A DNA stretch of 64,000 nt from Caldifarciminota bacterium (GCA_016930175.1 JAFGHJ010000003.1:146706-210705); one strand, 5' to 3'; counted from the first letter of the stretch, positions 41,816 through 51,039 are shown. Notes: generated by a model not told the origin, from the sequence alone. Translations and numbers: made by a program.

Positions 41816-43963
41816 ATGGATAAAGCAAATTTAAGATTGTATTTGATAGTATTGTTAATAACAACTTTTTTCTGGGGATGCTCATATTTACCCATACCAG
41901 GAGAATTAGGAACTGCTTTTTCGATTAAAGAGAGAGCCCTTCAAACAGGAATAGATGATGCTAAGACTGATATACCCTTCCTAGATGATTTCAGTCCCGA
42001 TAATTTTGCCTACATGACTGTGCTTTCAAGAACATTGGAAGGCTCCTATTTGCTGAAGCCGGGTCTTTTTGAAGTAAACTGCGAAAGCTACTGTTTGAAG
42101 CCCGGAACATATGGTCCTTCAAGCGGTGGCGGCTATATATATGCTCCTCTAAAAGGACCCAGGGCGGAAGTTATAAAAAAAATATTGAGAGAGAGTGTAA
42201 ATCACCCGGATATAGAGCAGGAAGACATACAGCTTTTAATATGGGCGATAATAGCACGTTCTAAAATTGAAGATATATCGCCTAAAGCTCGTATCGCAGC
42301 TATAAAAATGTTGACTCCAGCAGAAATTCTCGAAATAAACGGAGGTGCTCTCAGTTTGATACCCGATGATTTATTTGACAAGTTATTATCCGGATTTCCC
42401 GAACCGCTGCAAAAACTTATAGAAACGGAATCAAAAATAAGAAAGCTTCTCACTAAAACCGATGCGACTTATAAAGAAGTCGAGAAAGTAGCTGTCCTTT
42501 TTGGAAAACCGGAAGGCGAACCAGTCCGGGATATACCGGAAGGACGCTGGTCTTTACACCCCGAAGGATATTTCGTCCGCTTTTTTCCTTCGGGTTATAA
42601 AAGAACTTTACTGCAAATTTACGTACCCGAAAGATTCGACATCGAGAAAGATAAATATAACCGCATAATCAAAATAACCGATGAATGGGGCAATTCTGTA
42701 GAAACCGAATATAAAAATTCAACCATCAACAATTACACTTCGAATGAAAACAAACTAAACGTATATGCCTTTAAAAAAATCAAATTCCGTAAAATGGTAG
42801 ACGGATTCTTCAGCTATATGGATTTCTCGGATTTGGAATTCTCCAATACCGGGTGGACACTGCAGGGAAACCCATCCGGCAATTTCAACACAGAAACAAA
42901 CAACATACAAACCTCAAATATAGAAGAAAGATTAGAATGGTCGAAAGAACTCGAAAAACAAATAGAAAAACTTGATAAACAATTCGAAGGAAAAGCACCT
43001 GTGTCCGAACTTACTGATATTGCAATGTACTACCAGGCGATAAAAAAGTCTATTGAAGGGCATGAACTAACGGAAGAAAACACGTGGGCTCTCGAACACT
43101 GCTTCTTAATCCAGAAAGCCTGGCAATCACTTTTGTGCGAATCGGAGACAGGGATACTTAGAGAAGATTACGTCCTGAATGAACTTTACTCGGAACTTGC
43201 CAACGCAGCAGGAAGCTCAGGTACTACTATTAAAGTAGAATCCGAATCCACCACAAAAAGAGGTAACGATTCAAATAAAGAAAAAAGGAATAAAAAGAGC
43301 AAAGATGGGAACAAAGATAAAAAAGGTTCCGATTCTCCCAATTCGGCTCCCGCACATAACGGGTCACAGTTAAACGGCAATTCGGATAGACCTGTCCTTT
43401 GTTCTCATCTCAAAGACGCAATAAATAAACTCCAGAGAGAAATAGATAGACAGAAATTATTTATTGAAGTTGTCGAAGAGCATCCTGAAGCCATCGGACT
43501 ATGTAAAACAGGTGCCGAATGGAGAAATTTTATAGACGCGTTATTCAATATTATCGCGTCTAATAAAGGGCTGGGTCCGGTTACCAGCACACCTTTCACC
43601 TTCATAACAAAGCCGTCCGGCGAAATTGTTTTTATCACACCACCCGACGAAAACGGGAACAGATACGAACTTACTTTGATGGATAAAAACGGAAAAGAAA
43701 ATACCGATAACATAAAACTCGCGAGAAGATTTCTTCGGGACTCTTACGGAAATGCATATTTAGGTGATATCATGTTCGATATATTTTACAATCATCACGA
43801 GAAATCTCACCTGGAAGACTATAAGGCAGGTAAAAATAAGGATACCCCTTCATCCGCCGCAGAGGCAGAGATTAAAGCTTTCAAGAAAGCAATTGAAGCA
43901 AAAGAAAAGGTTTTGAAAAGGATGAAAGAGAGACTCGAAAATAAGGATTGTATTCAAGGATAG
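41816..43963 (+). CDS. Large lipoprotein with C-terminal HExxH motif, putative metallopeptidase
   Basis: ATG 41816 with ribosome binding site cggagga gives a lipoprotein signal ending FFWGC (Cys22). An in-frame ATG at 41774 with its own caggag would add 14 residues and spoil the signal. The body (25-440) is unrecognised. A Lys/Asn/Ser-rich linker lies at about 480-530. Near the end is HHEKSHLED, with HEKSH at 661-665, followed about 20 residues on by AAEAEIKAF (Glu683/685), the spacing of the HExxH...E zincin-like peptidases found in toxin-like proteins. Catalysis is inferred. It stands alone between repeat blocks. Confidence 0.6.
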   Translation: MDKANLRLYLIVLLITTFFWGCSYLPIPGELGTAFSIKERALQTGIDDAKTDIPFLDDFSPDNFAYMTVLSRTLEGSYLLKPGLFEVNCESYCLKPGTYGPSSGGGYIYAPLKGPRAEVIKKILRESVNHPDIEQEDIQLLIWAIIARSKIEDISPKARIAAIKMLTPAEILEINGGALSLIPDDLFDKLLSGFPEPLQKLIETESKIRKLLTKTDATYKEVEKVAVLFGKPEGEPVRDIPEGRWSLHPEGYFVRFFPSGYKRTLLQIYVPERFDIEKDKYNRIIKITDEWGNSVETEYKNSTINNYTSNENKLNVYAFKKIKFRKMVDGFFSYMDFSDLEFSNTGWTLQGNPSGNFNTETNNIQTSNIEERLEWSKELEKQIEKLDKQFEGKAPVSELTDIAMYYQAIKKSIEGHELTEENTWALEHCFLIQKAWQSLLCESETGILREDYVLNELYSELANAAGSSGTTIKVESESTTKRGNDSNKEKRNKKSKDGNKDKKGSDSPNSAPAHNGSQLNGNSDRPVLCSHLKDAINKLQREIDRQKLFIEVVEEHPEAIGLCKTGAEWRNFIDALFNIIASNKGLGPVTSTPFTFITKPSGEIVFITPPDENGNRYELTLMDKNGKENTDNIKLARRFLRDSYGNAYLGDIMFDIFYNHHEKSHLEDYKAGKNKDTPSSAAEAEIKAFKKAIEAKEKVLKRMKERLENKDCIQG

Positions 43964-44400
43964 TACTAACCGGGACAGGATTTATAGAGGAACATAACTG
44001 TAAAAACGGATTTTTTCTGCTGTTAGCTATTTCTCGCACAGAGACACTATTTCTGGGTCAAAGCTCGACATTTGACAAATAAAAAATATTCGTGTTATTT
44101 GTGTGATTTATTGTTGAACTAAGCTTTTTGCCTTTGGTCTTAGTGTCTCTGTGTGAGAAAAAATTTTAAGTTTCGGGTTACACGTTTAATGTTTTGAGTT
44201 AAAAAACACGATAAAAAAATCCAATAAATCTGCGTTTATCTGCGTCCTAACTTGGGGGTTGGGATTTAGAATTTAGTTAAAACAACAAAAAAAATCTCTG
44301 TGTTCTCTGTGGTTAGATTTTTTTGGGGTCGGGGTGATGGTTAAAACAAACAGAAAATCTTGTGTTAATCTTGTGTAATCTCGTGGTTAATATTTGTTAC
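43964..44400. repeat. Mosaic repeats, right arm of the 34-bp inverted repeat
   Basis: No gene is present. Modules: 'cgtgttatttgtgtgattta' (about 44093), 'ttagtgtctctgtgtgagaa' (about 44140), 'ctgcgtttatctgcgtccta' (44230), 'ctctgtgttctctgtggtta' (44292), and the inverted-repeat arm 44358-44391 just before the stop of the minus-strand gene. Confidence 0.7.
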
Positions 44401-45069
44401 TTACTTCTTTTTCTTTTTTAATTCCTTCAATATCTCGGATAGTAATTTATTGCTCTTTTGCGCCAGTTTATGTGATTTTTCTATTATCTGCATTTGTTTT
44501 TCACTCAAGTCGTGAGCATAATTCAGGTATCTTTTGTTCTTTTTCTGAACGTTAAAGGCGATTATTAAAATAAAAATAATAAAAAGCAAAAACAAAAATG
44601 GAAGATAATTGAGAATATCCAGGAACAAACTCGTTGGGATTTTTTCCCTCATTCTGCTGTAATATTCCTCATCTGATAGCCATTTTTCTTCCTCTGTATC
44701 GTAATATAGTATGTTGTCCTGAATCCAGGCGGAATAACTGTAGGAATATTTTTCTAAAAAATCCTTCGGTAAATTGGCAAGCTCGACTTCCACGACGCCC
44801 AAAATAAATCCTCCCTCAAAACTTGAAGTTTGTTTATCTACAGTAACATTTAGGATTTTTAACTCCCCGTCAAAAGGGAACCTTTCTGTTTTAAAATGGT
44901 ATCTGTTTTCTGAAAGTTTTTCAAAGGCGAGGGTTTTAGGATCGCTTTTTTGAAAGCCTTCCCATGCTTTAATTAGAGATTCTTCCGTCGGAATCGCAAA
45001 TAAAATTGCCGGGACAAATAAAAGGAACAAACTCGTAACAACAAAGAAATACGGTCGTTTTTTATTCAT
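44401..45069 (-). CDS. Membrane protein with signal peptide and C-terminal coil, hypothetical
   Basis: 222 residues: signal peptide (1-26, MNKKRPYFFVVTSLFLLFVP...), an exported domain of about 120 residues with no recognised motif, one membrane helix (about 150-172, PFLFLLFIIFILIIAF) and a lysine-rich helical cytoplasmic tail (MQIIEKSHKLAQKSNKLLSEI) that probably forms a coiled coil. It has its own promoter and a 55-nt leader. It is convergent with the HExxH lipoprotein across repeats. Function unknown. Confidence 0.65.
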   Translation of the reverse strand: MNKKRPYFFVVTSLFLLFVPAILFAIPTEESLIKAWEGFQKSDPKTLAFEKLSENRYHFKTERFPFDGELKILNVTVDKQTSSFEGGFILGVVEVELANLPKDFLEKYSYSYSAWIQDNILYYDTEEEKWLSDEEYYSRMREKIPTSLFLDILNYLPFLFLLFIIFILIIAFNVQKKNKRYLNYAHDLSEKQMQIIEKSHKLAQKSNKLLSEILKELKKKKK

Positions 45070-45130
45070 CTAAAATTTCCCTTTTTATATAAAGATTACC
45101 AAACATATTTATTTCAAGATTTCTATTCTC

Positions 45131-45158
45131 AATATAAGCCGAAAAGGGAGGGTGTCAA
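45131..45158 (-). promoter_or_regulatory. Predicted promoter of the 44401-45069 gene
   Basis: On the minus strand: TTGACA (45158-45153), 16 bp, TATATT (45136-45131), followed by an AT-rich leader to ATG 45069. Confidence 0.65.
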
Positions 45159-45159
45159 G

Positions 45160-45400
45160 TTACCCACCCCAACCTCAAAAAGTTATCTTCACACAAAGAG
45201 CACAAAGACACAAAGAAAAGAGATAATGTAATTTAAAACCCATCCCACCATACCAAAAAGATTTTCTCACATAAAAGAACACGAACAAAAAAAACTCAAA
45301 GAAACAATAAATTTAATGTTGGGTTTGGTGGGGCTTTGTGCTCTCCGTGTCTCTGTGTGAGAATTAATATGGTGTTGTGGTGATGGTGGGGAATTTTCCT
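45160..45400. repeat. Mosaic repeats upstream of the ABC exporter
   Basis: Modules: 'cacacaaagagcacaaagac' (45190), 'aaacccatcccaccatacca' (45237), 'gattttctcacataaaagaa' (45260) and 'ctctccgtgtctctgtgtga' (45340). The block reads as the reverse complement of the one at 24155-24215. No gene is present in the 45070-45436 gap. Confidence 0.65.
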
Positions 45401-45401
45401 C

Positions 45402-45430
45402 TTGATTTCTACTCCTGTTCTTGCTAAAAT
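45402..45430 (+). promoter_or_regulatory. Predicted promoter of the ABC exporter
   Basis: TTGATT (45402-45407), 17 bp, TAAAAT (45425-45430). The predicted +1 at 45437 is the A of the ATG. Confidence 0.6.
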
Positions 45431-45436
45431 GTAAAT

Positions 45437-47230
45437 ATGCTAAAGAAACTCGGGCGGTATCTCTTTAAGTATAAAATCTTACTTGCTTTTCTCATCGTTG
45501 TTATGGTGCTCGTTGCAATTTTAAGTGGATTTACAATAGGCATGATAACTCCTATCGTTTCGGCAATATTCGGAGAAGAAAATACAAGCGGCGGACCCGG
45601 TGTTTTGCGCTGGCTGATTGATTGGATCACGAAGGGGGACAGGATGAATTCTTTGATACGGTTGGCTGTAGCTCTTGTTATTATTTACGGAATAAAAGCT
45701 CCTCTTACACTTCTTTTATATTTTCTTTCCGATTCACTGGAGCAGAAAACTATTTCCGATATACGAGTTGAAATGTTTTCAAGGCTGACTGAACTTTCCT
45801 TCAAGTTTCACTCGGTAACGGAATCAGGCAAGCTGCTTTCAAAAATTACAAATGATACTGAAAAAATCGAGTTTGCCTTAAAAAGAGGTGTTATAGACCT
45901 GGGGCGTAACTTGTTTCTTCTGCTTGTATATGTGGGATTGGCTTTGTGGGCTTCATGGAGGTTGTTGTTAATATCGCTTGTACTTATACCTTTTATTCTT
46001 TTTGTAGTACATTTGATAGGGAAAAGAATCCGTGGTCGTTACACCCACCTTAGAAAACAGAGAGCTTTTTTGAATGCTTTGGCTTCCGAGATGCTTTATG
46101 GAATAAGAATAATAAAATTGTTCGGTATGGAGAGATACGAGATAGAAAAATTTCGAAAAGAATCGGATATATACCGCAGGAGTTACGTAAAGAGTAATTT
46201 ATTAAAGGGATTGTTGCCTGAATCCGCGGAATTTTTAGGCGCAATTTTAGCCGGAATTATACTGGTTTTTGGAGGATTTTTTATTTTTAAAGGTTTCATA
46301 ACTCCCGATAAGTTTCTTATCTTTCTCGGTTGTGCTGTTCTCCTGCAGCATCCTGCACGGCAGATAAATTTATCGTACGGAGATCTTCAGCATGGTTTGA
46401 CTTCTATGGAAAGCGCCCTTGAGATTATCGAGGCAGCCGAGACGATAGAAGATTCGGGCACTCTTATCTTCGATTCTTTTAAATCTTCCATTAAGTTTAA
46501 GGGAGTTTCTTTTTCTTATGACAGCAAGAACTACGCGTTGAATAACATAGATTTTACGATAAAAAAAGGAGAAACACTGGCTATAGTAGGACCTTCGGGT
46601 TCCGGCAAGACGACTCTTGTTCAACTTATTCCCAGATTTTTTGATTTACAAGAAGGCAAATTAGAAATAGACGGAAAAGACATAAGAGAGTATACTCTTT
46701 CTAGCCTTCGCAGTCAGATAGGCATGGTTCCTCAGGATGTAATACTATTTAATGATTCCGTCAGAAATAATATAAAATATGGAAAAATAGATGCTTCCGA
46801 AGAAGAATTGCATGAGGTTCTTATAAAAAGCCACCTGGAAGATTTTGTTGAAAAACTCCCTCTGGGACTGGACACAATAATCGGTGAGAAAGGGGGAAGG
46901 ATTTCCGGAGGAGAAAAGCAGAGAATTGCAATTGCGAGGGCTCTGCTTAAGGATTCACCTATTTTGATTCTGGATGAAGCGACTTCTTCGCTTGACTCGG
47001 AATCCGAAAAACTGCTCCAGGACGCTATGGCGGAATTGCTTTATGGCAGAACGGCTGTGATAATTGCGCATAGGCTTTCGACAGTGATAAATGCCGATAG
47101 AATTGTAGTTCTGAGTAATGGAAAGATAATAGAAGAAGGAACACATGAGACGTTGCTGCGCAAAAAAGGGCTGTATAAGAAACTGTACGATATACAATTC
47201 AGAGATTCGAAAAGCTCAGATAAATCTTAA
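45437..47230 (+). CDS. MsbA-like ABC exporter, fused membrane and ATPase domains
   Basis: 597 residues. Six membrane helices fill about 1-310, then an ATPase domain with Walker A GPSGSGKT (385-392), Q-loop MVPQDVILFND, signature SGGEKQR and Walker B ILILDEATSSLD, and the switch His in IIAHRLS. The half-transporter works as a dimer. Similarity in plan and its position facing a lipid A operon suggest lipid A-core flipping (MsbA), but related exporters carry drugs or peptides. The transcript is inferred to be leaderless. Its last 32 bp overlap the end of the convergent glycosyltransferase gene. Confidence 0.85.
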   Translation: MLKKLGRYLFKYKILLAFLIVVMVLVAILSGFTIGMITPIVSAIFGEENTSGGPGVLRWLIDWITKGDRMNSLIRLAVALVIIYGIKAPLTLLLYFLSDSLEQKTISDIRVEMFSRLTELSFKFHSVTESGKLLSKITNDTEKIEFALKRGVIDLGRNLFLLLVYVGLALWASWRLLLISLVLIPFILFVVHLIGKRIRGRYTHLRKQRAFLNALASEMLYGIRIIKLFGMERYEIEKFRKESDIYRRSYVKSNLLKGLLPESAEFLGAILAGIILVFGGFFIFKGFITPDKFLIFLGCAVLLQHPARQINLSYGDLQHGLTSMESALEIIEAAETIEDSGTLIFDSFKSSIKFKGVSFSYDSKNYALNNIDFTIKKGETLAIVGPSGSGKTTLVQLIPRFFDLQEGKLEIDGKDIREYTLSSLRSQIGMVPQDVILFNDSVRNNIKYGKIDASEEELHEVLIKSHLEDFVEKLPLGLDTIIGEKGGRISGGEKQRIAIARALLKDSPILILDEATSSLDSESEKLLQDAMAELLYGRTAVIIAHRLSTVINADRIVVLSNGKIIEEGTHETLLRKKGLYKKLYDIQFRDSKSSDKS

Positions 47231-48326
47231 TTAATTTTTCGGTTATATTATCCCAGGAATATTCTTTTATAAGGTGGTCTTTAAAGTTTTCACCCATTTT
47301 TTCTATTTGGTTTGACGACATATCGATAAAACCTTCCATTTTATCTGCCAGAGATGTAGGTGAATCTTTTTCGAATATAAAACCATCTTTTCCATGCCGT
47401 ACCGTTTCTTTTAGCCCTCCAGTTTTAGATACTATAACGGGTTTCTTGAAATATCCGGCTTCAAATAATGTTATACTTTGAGAGATGTTTTTATGAGGTA
47501 AAATTACGGCGTCCGCGTTCCTGTAGATAAGCCCCAGCATAGAGTAAGAAGGGTAAGCTACTAAAGGGTAAAGGTTCTTTATCTCTTTTTTGATTTTATC
47601 TTTTACGATTACGCTGTAATCGAGATTCTTTTTATTTAAAATATTGATTGCCGTAGAAAGAGTTTCTAATCCCTTATATTTTTTTATTGGTCCCATGAAA
47701 AGAAAAATGGGTCTTTTGAGACGGGGAAACATTTTAGAATAAAAGTTCTTTGAGTCTAAATCGGTCGTTCTGTCAAAAGTATTGTAGAAAATTTCGGCAT
47801 TTCCGTGTGGTATGGTGGTTACAGAGACGGGAATATTGAAAATTTCGTAAAATTTGTTTTTTGTTTCGTTATCGTGAACTATTATTTTTTGCATGCAGGA
47901 ATATAACTTTTTTAGATTTTGTAAATCGCGAGGATGTTCCCTGTGAGGAAGAAGATTATGGGCGGTGTAAAGTATTTTTGCGTTGCCTAAGTGCGGAATT
48001 ATATACTTTTCAATACTCGGCACAGTAAACCAGAGAAAATGAAGGATCGTATTTTTCTTCAATTTTCCTCGTAAACGGAGATGACCGAAGAATATCTCCG
48101 GAGTTTGCGTAAGGTTGGCGATAAATCTCTGGGTTTTTTTATTTTCGAATATACCTCTGCTGAGAGGGAGAAAAAGATTGTTCTCCTTTATCGGGGATTT
48201 TTCTCTCCAGTCTCGCGGTATGTAACCCAAAAAATCGAAGGGATATTTCTTCTTTTTTAAAGTTGAAAGAAGACAAAAATTGTAAGGTTTTGTTGTGTTT
48301 CTCGGGTCGATTAAATAAGTATTCAC
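47199..48326 (-). CDS. Glycosyltransferase, GT-B fold (family 1/4-like)
   Basis: 375 residues, with the C-terminal GT-B pattern: PIFLFMGPIKKYKGLETL, a nucleotide-sugar region and the Glu-bearing SITLFEAGYFKKPVIVSKTGGLKETV segment. It transfers a sugar from a nucleotide or lipid donor. Start GTG 48326 lies 3 bp after the stop of the acyltransferase gene, so it is the last gene of the lipid A operon. It probably adds a core sugar to lipopolysaccharide; donor and acceptor are unknown. Confidence 0.8.
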   Translation of the reverse strand: MNTYLIDPRNTTKPYNFCLLSTLKKKKYPFDFLGYIPRDWREKSPIKENNLFLPLSRGIFENKKTQRFIANLTQTPEIFFGHLRLRGKLKKNTILHFLWFTVPSIEKYIIPHLGNAKILYTAHNLLPHREHPRDLQNLKKLYSCMQKIIVHDNETKNKFYEIFNIPVSVTTIPHGNAEIFYNTFDRTTDLDSKNFYSKMFPRLKRPIFLFMGPIKKYKGLETLSTAINILNKKNLDYSVIVKDKIKKEIKNLYPLVAYPSYSMLGLIYRNADAVILPHKNISQSITLFEAGYFKKPVIVSKTGGLKETVRHGKDGFIFEKDSPTSLADKMEGFIDMSSNQIEKMGENFKDHLIKEYSWDNITEKLIKIYLSFSNL

Positions 48327-48329
48327 GTT

Positions 48330-48917
48330 TTATGATAAGTTCTTTTCCAGGTTTTCGATTGTAGGATTTTTTATGGGACCTTTTATCTTAATTTTTATTT
48401 TCGCGAAGGGAAGGGGCAGCATGAGTTTATCCCAGGAAGAGAAACGAAAATGTGGATGAGCTTCAATAGACACTGCAAAAATTGGCAGACCGGATCTTTT
48501 AGCGATATGTAAAACTCCTTTCTTGGCTTTTCTCCTCGGTCCGACCGGTCCGTCCGGAGTGACCGCGATATGGTTACCTTTTTTTCCGTAATTTATTAAA
48601 TCTACCATTGCTTTTATCTCTCTTTCGCCTTTTTTCACTTTAAAAGGTCTATATCCGAGAAGTTTTAACACCCTGCCGGAGAGTTCCCCATCTTTGCTTG
48701 AACTCACCAGCACGCCGACACCCGTACCCATATTTGAATATACCGCGGGAAGGTAATATTCATGCCAGAAAACATATAGAACTTTAAAGTTATGTTTTTT
48801 TAAAAGTGAAACACCTTGAAACTCTATTTTCCAGCTAAAGCCCAATATACGCACTAAAAATGCTATTAGGAAAGGTTCACTAAACCATAGAAAGGATTTT
48901 ATTAGCGATCCTATCAT
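48330..48917 (-). CDS. DUF374 lysophospholipid/lipid A acyltransferase-like protein
   Basis: 195 residues of the DUF374 family (FWHEYYLPAVY, SSKDGELSGRVLKLLGY, VTPDGPVGPRRKAKKGVLHIAKRSGLPI), related to acyltransferases with an HxxxxD-like core. In lipid A clusters such genes are thought to act as late acyltransferases. ATG 48917 is preferred over GTG 48929 because gaggggg lies just before it. It overlaps lpxB by 38 bp. N-terminal hydrophobic residues suggest inner-membrane attachment. Confidence 0.8.
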   Translation of the reverse strand: MIGSLIKSFLWFSEPFLIAFLVRILGFSWKIEFQGVSLLKKHNFKVLYVFWHEYYLPAVYSNMGTGVGVLVSSSKDGELSGRVLKLLGYRPFKVKKGEREIKAMVDLINYGKKGNHIAVTPDGPVGPRRKAKKGVLHIAKRSGLPIFAVSIEAHPHFRFSSWDKLMLPLPFAKIKIKIKGPIKNPTIENLEKNLS

Positions 48918-49983
48918 AAACCCCCTCACTACCCAATAATGGCTTTAATTTTTTTAGCTGTTTTGAAATATTTTCTCTTTTTTCGTAAACCATTTCCAGT
49001 TCTTTTGCGATTCTTTTCGGATTTACTTCTTTTTGAATTAGTTCCGGAACTATTCGTTCGGAGAAGAGTATGTTTACGAGACCGAAGTGTTTAACACGGG
49101 CTAAAATTTTTGAAATAATCCAGGAAATATATGATAATTTATATACAATGACCATAGGAGTCTGCAAAATTCCTGCTTCAATTGTCGCTGTCCCGGAACT
49201 TACAACTGCCAGATCTGAACAGTTAATAATATCGTATGTTCTTCCGTGAAAGATTTCTATGCCATTTAGCAGTTCTTTCCCGATTTCTTGAGTCATAGAA
49301 AGATCTTTTTCTTCATGCAGGGCAATCACCGCTTTACTTCCGGGATGTTTTTCCTTAAATATTCTAAAAGCTTTTAATATGGGTAGGAGTAATCTTTTTA
49401 TTTCCGTTTCCCTTGAACCTGGTAGTATTGCTATTAGAGGATTGCCGGAGGGCAAATCTTTTATTTTTAATTTTCCTTCTGACTTAACGATATCTAATAA
49501 GGGATTGCCGAGAAAAAAGGACTTTATTCCTTCTTTGTCGAAGAAAGATTTTTCGAAAGGGTAAATTACAAATAAGCCTTTAAAATATTTAGATAAACTT
49601 TTGCTTCTCCATTTACCCCAAGCCCAGACCTGTGGCGTAATGAAGTAGAATATGGGTATTCCCATATTTTTAAGGGTCCTTGCTATGGAAATGTTAAATC
49701 CCGGGAAATCTACAGTAACGGCAAAGTCGAATTTATTTTCTTTTATGCAGGTCGAAATTTGTCTTCTTGCTTCTTTTAAATTTGATATTTTTGAGAAAAC
49801 CTCGCTGAATCCGATAACAGCTATTTTATCAGAGGGGTAAATTATTTTAACCCCGGCTTTCTCCATTTTTTTTCCGCCAATGCCGTAAAATTTAATATCG
49901 GGGTTAATTTTTCTTAAAGAGTTAATTAAATTAGAAGCGTGCGAATCTCCCGACGCTTCACCTGTTATAAACAGAACTTTCAT
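48880..49983 (-). CDS. lpxB: Lipid A disaccharide synthase
   Basis: Joins UDP-diacylglucosamine and lipid X to form the lipid A disaccharide. The N-terminal FITGEASGDSHASNLI, TVDFPGFN, FYFITPQVWAWGKWR, LGNPLLD and the ILPGSRETEI donor loop are all visible, with SSGTATIEAGI near the C-terminus. 367 residues is normal. Its ATG overlaps the stop of the oxidoreductase gene (ATGA). It shows that the organism makes lipid A. lpxA, lpxC and lpxD are outside the window. Confidence 0.95.
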   Translation of the reverse strand: MKVLFITGEASGDSHASNLINSLRKINPDIKFYGIGGKKMEKAGVKIIYPSDKIAVIGFSEVFSKISNLKEARRQISTCIKENKFDFAVTVDFPGFNISIARTLKNMGIPIFYFITPQVWAWGKWRSKSLSKYFKGLFVIYPFEKSFFDKEGIKSFFLGNPLLDIVKSEGKLKIKDLPSGNPLIAILPGSRETEIKRLLLPILKAFRIFKEKHPGSKAVIALHEEKDLSMTQEIGKELLNGIEIFHGRTYDIINCSDLAVVSSGTATIEAGILQTPMVIVYKLSYISWIISKILARVKHFGLVNILFSERIVPELIQKEVNPKRIAKELEMVYEKRENISKQLKKLKPLLGSEGVYDRIANKILSMV

Positions 49984-50948
49984 TGTTCATTTTTGTTCAA
50001 TGATAAATCGATGTTTACTTTCTTTGCTCTGTTTTTTATTTCTTCTAAGATTATATGGGCAAGGGCTAAAGCATTTCTCGCATCCTCCCCTTTCATCTGG
50101 ACAGGAGTTTTCCCAAGACAGGCGTCGATAAAAGATTTATTCTGTAGAAATAATGGTTCTTCTGTCGATATGTGAATTTCCTCTTCGTTTATTTCAGGTT
50201 CACCATTTTTAAGTTCTCGGTGAAAGACATTTACTCTTTTGTTTAAGCAATCTACAGAAACATATGAGTATTTTTGCCAGAAGCGAATTTTCCGAACCTT
50301 TATGAGTGAAATCCGGGAAGCTGTGATATTTGCTATAGCTCCGTTTTCAAATTCAAGTCTTGCGTTTGCAATATCTACGTTTTCCGTAAGGACGGGTACT
50401 CCGCCAGCGGATACGTTTTTTAAAGGAGACTCGACTGTGCATAGAATTATATCCAGATCGTGAACCATAATGTCAAGAACGACCGAGACGTCGATGCCCC
50501 TGCCGTAAAAGGGAGAAAGTCTATGTGCTTCAATGAAGAGAGGATTTTTAATGATTTTTTTTGCCGCAACAATAGCCGGATTAAATCTTTCTATATGTCC
50601 GACCTGCAATACAAGTTTTGATTTATTTGCTTTTTCAATTATTTCATCGGCTTCCTTAAGGTCGAAAGAAATGGGTTTTTCTATAAAGACGTGGTTTCCC
50701 GCATCAAAAGCTCTTATTGAGATATCACGATGGGTATTGGTCGGTGTTGCGACGAAAACGCATTTTGTTTCTTTTAGAAGATCAGTGTAATTTGAAAAAT
50801 ATTTACATTTATATGTTTTAGCTATTTTCTTTCCTGTTCTTTCGTCGATGTCGGAAATTCCCACAAACTTTACTTCTTTCATTTCTGCCAGTATGCGAGT
50901 GTGATGTGTCCCCATATGTCCAACCCCGATAACTCCGCATTTTATCAT
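49980..50948 (-). CDS. Gfo/Idh/MocA oxidoreductase upstream of lpxB
   Basis: A Rossmann-type dehydrogenase: GVIGVGHMGTHHTRIL (5-20) and the family EKPIS (residues ~92-96), with a C-terminal alpha/beta domain. In lipid A clusters a Gfo/Idh protein before lpxB may be GnnA, which with GnnB makes the 3-amino sugar used for amide-linked lipid A; that is inference, and gnnB is not in the window. Ribosome binding site gggagg precedes ATG 50948. Confidence 0.82.
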   Translation of the reverse strand: MIKCGVIGVGHMGTHHTRILAEMKEVKFVGISDIDERTGKKIAKTYKCKYFSNYTDLLKETKCVFVATPTNTHRDISIRAFDAGNHVFIEKPISFDLKEADEIIEKANKSKLVLQVGHIERFNPAIVAAKKIIKNPLFIEAHRLSPFYGRGIDVSVVLDIMVHDLDIILCTVESPLKNVSAGGVPVLTENVDIANARLEFENGAIANITASRISLIKVRKIRFWQKYSYVSVDCLNKRVNVFHRELKNGEPEINEEEIHISTEEPLFLQNKSFIDACLGKTPVQMKGEDARNALALAHIILEEIKNRAKKVNIDLSLNKNEQ

Positions 50949-50994
50949 AAAATCCTCCCGCTTTAAAGGTCCTTAAGGCATTTGATTAAATTAG

Positions 50995-51021
50995 AGTATA
51001 TGTTAAGAGTATGTTTGTCAA
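50995..51021 (-). promoter_or_regulatory. Predicted promoter of the lipid A operon
   Basis: On the minus strand: TTGACA (51021-51016), 15 bp, TATACT (51000-50995). The leader of about 40 nt ends in gggaggatttt before ATG 50948. Confidence 0.6.
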
Positions 51022-51039
51022 TAGTAAAGAGTGAACCCC

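Noticed and set aside
41288..44391. 34-bp inverted repeat as an insertion sequence
   Set aside because: No transposase is encoded between the arms, no target-site duplication is evident, and the arms belong to the dispersed repeat family. Kept only as a finding.
48918..48929. GTG start of the DUF374 gene
   Set aside because: The Shine-Dalgarno gaggggg lies between GTG 48929 and ATG 48917, which supports the ATG.
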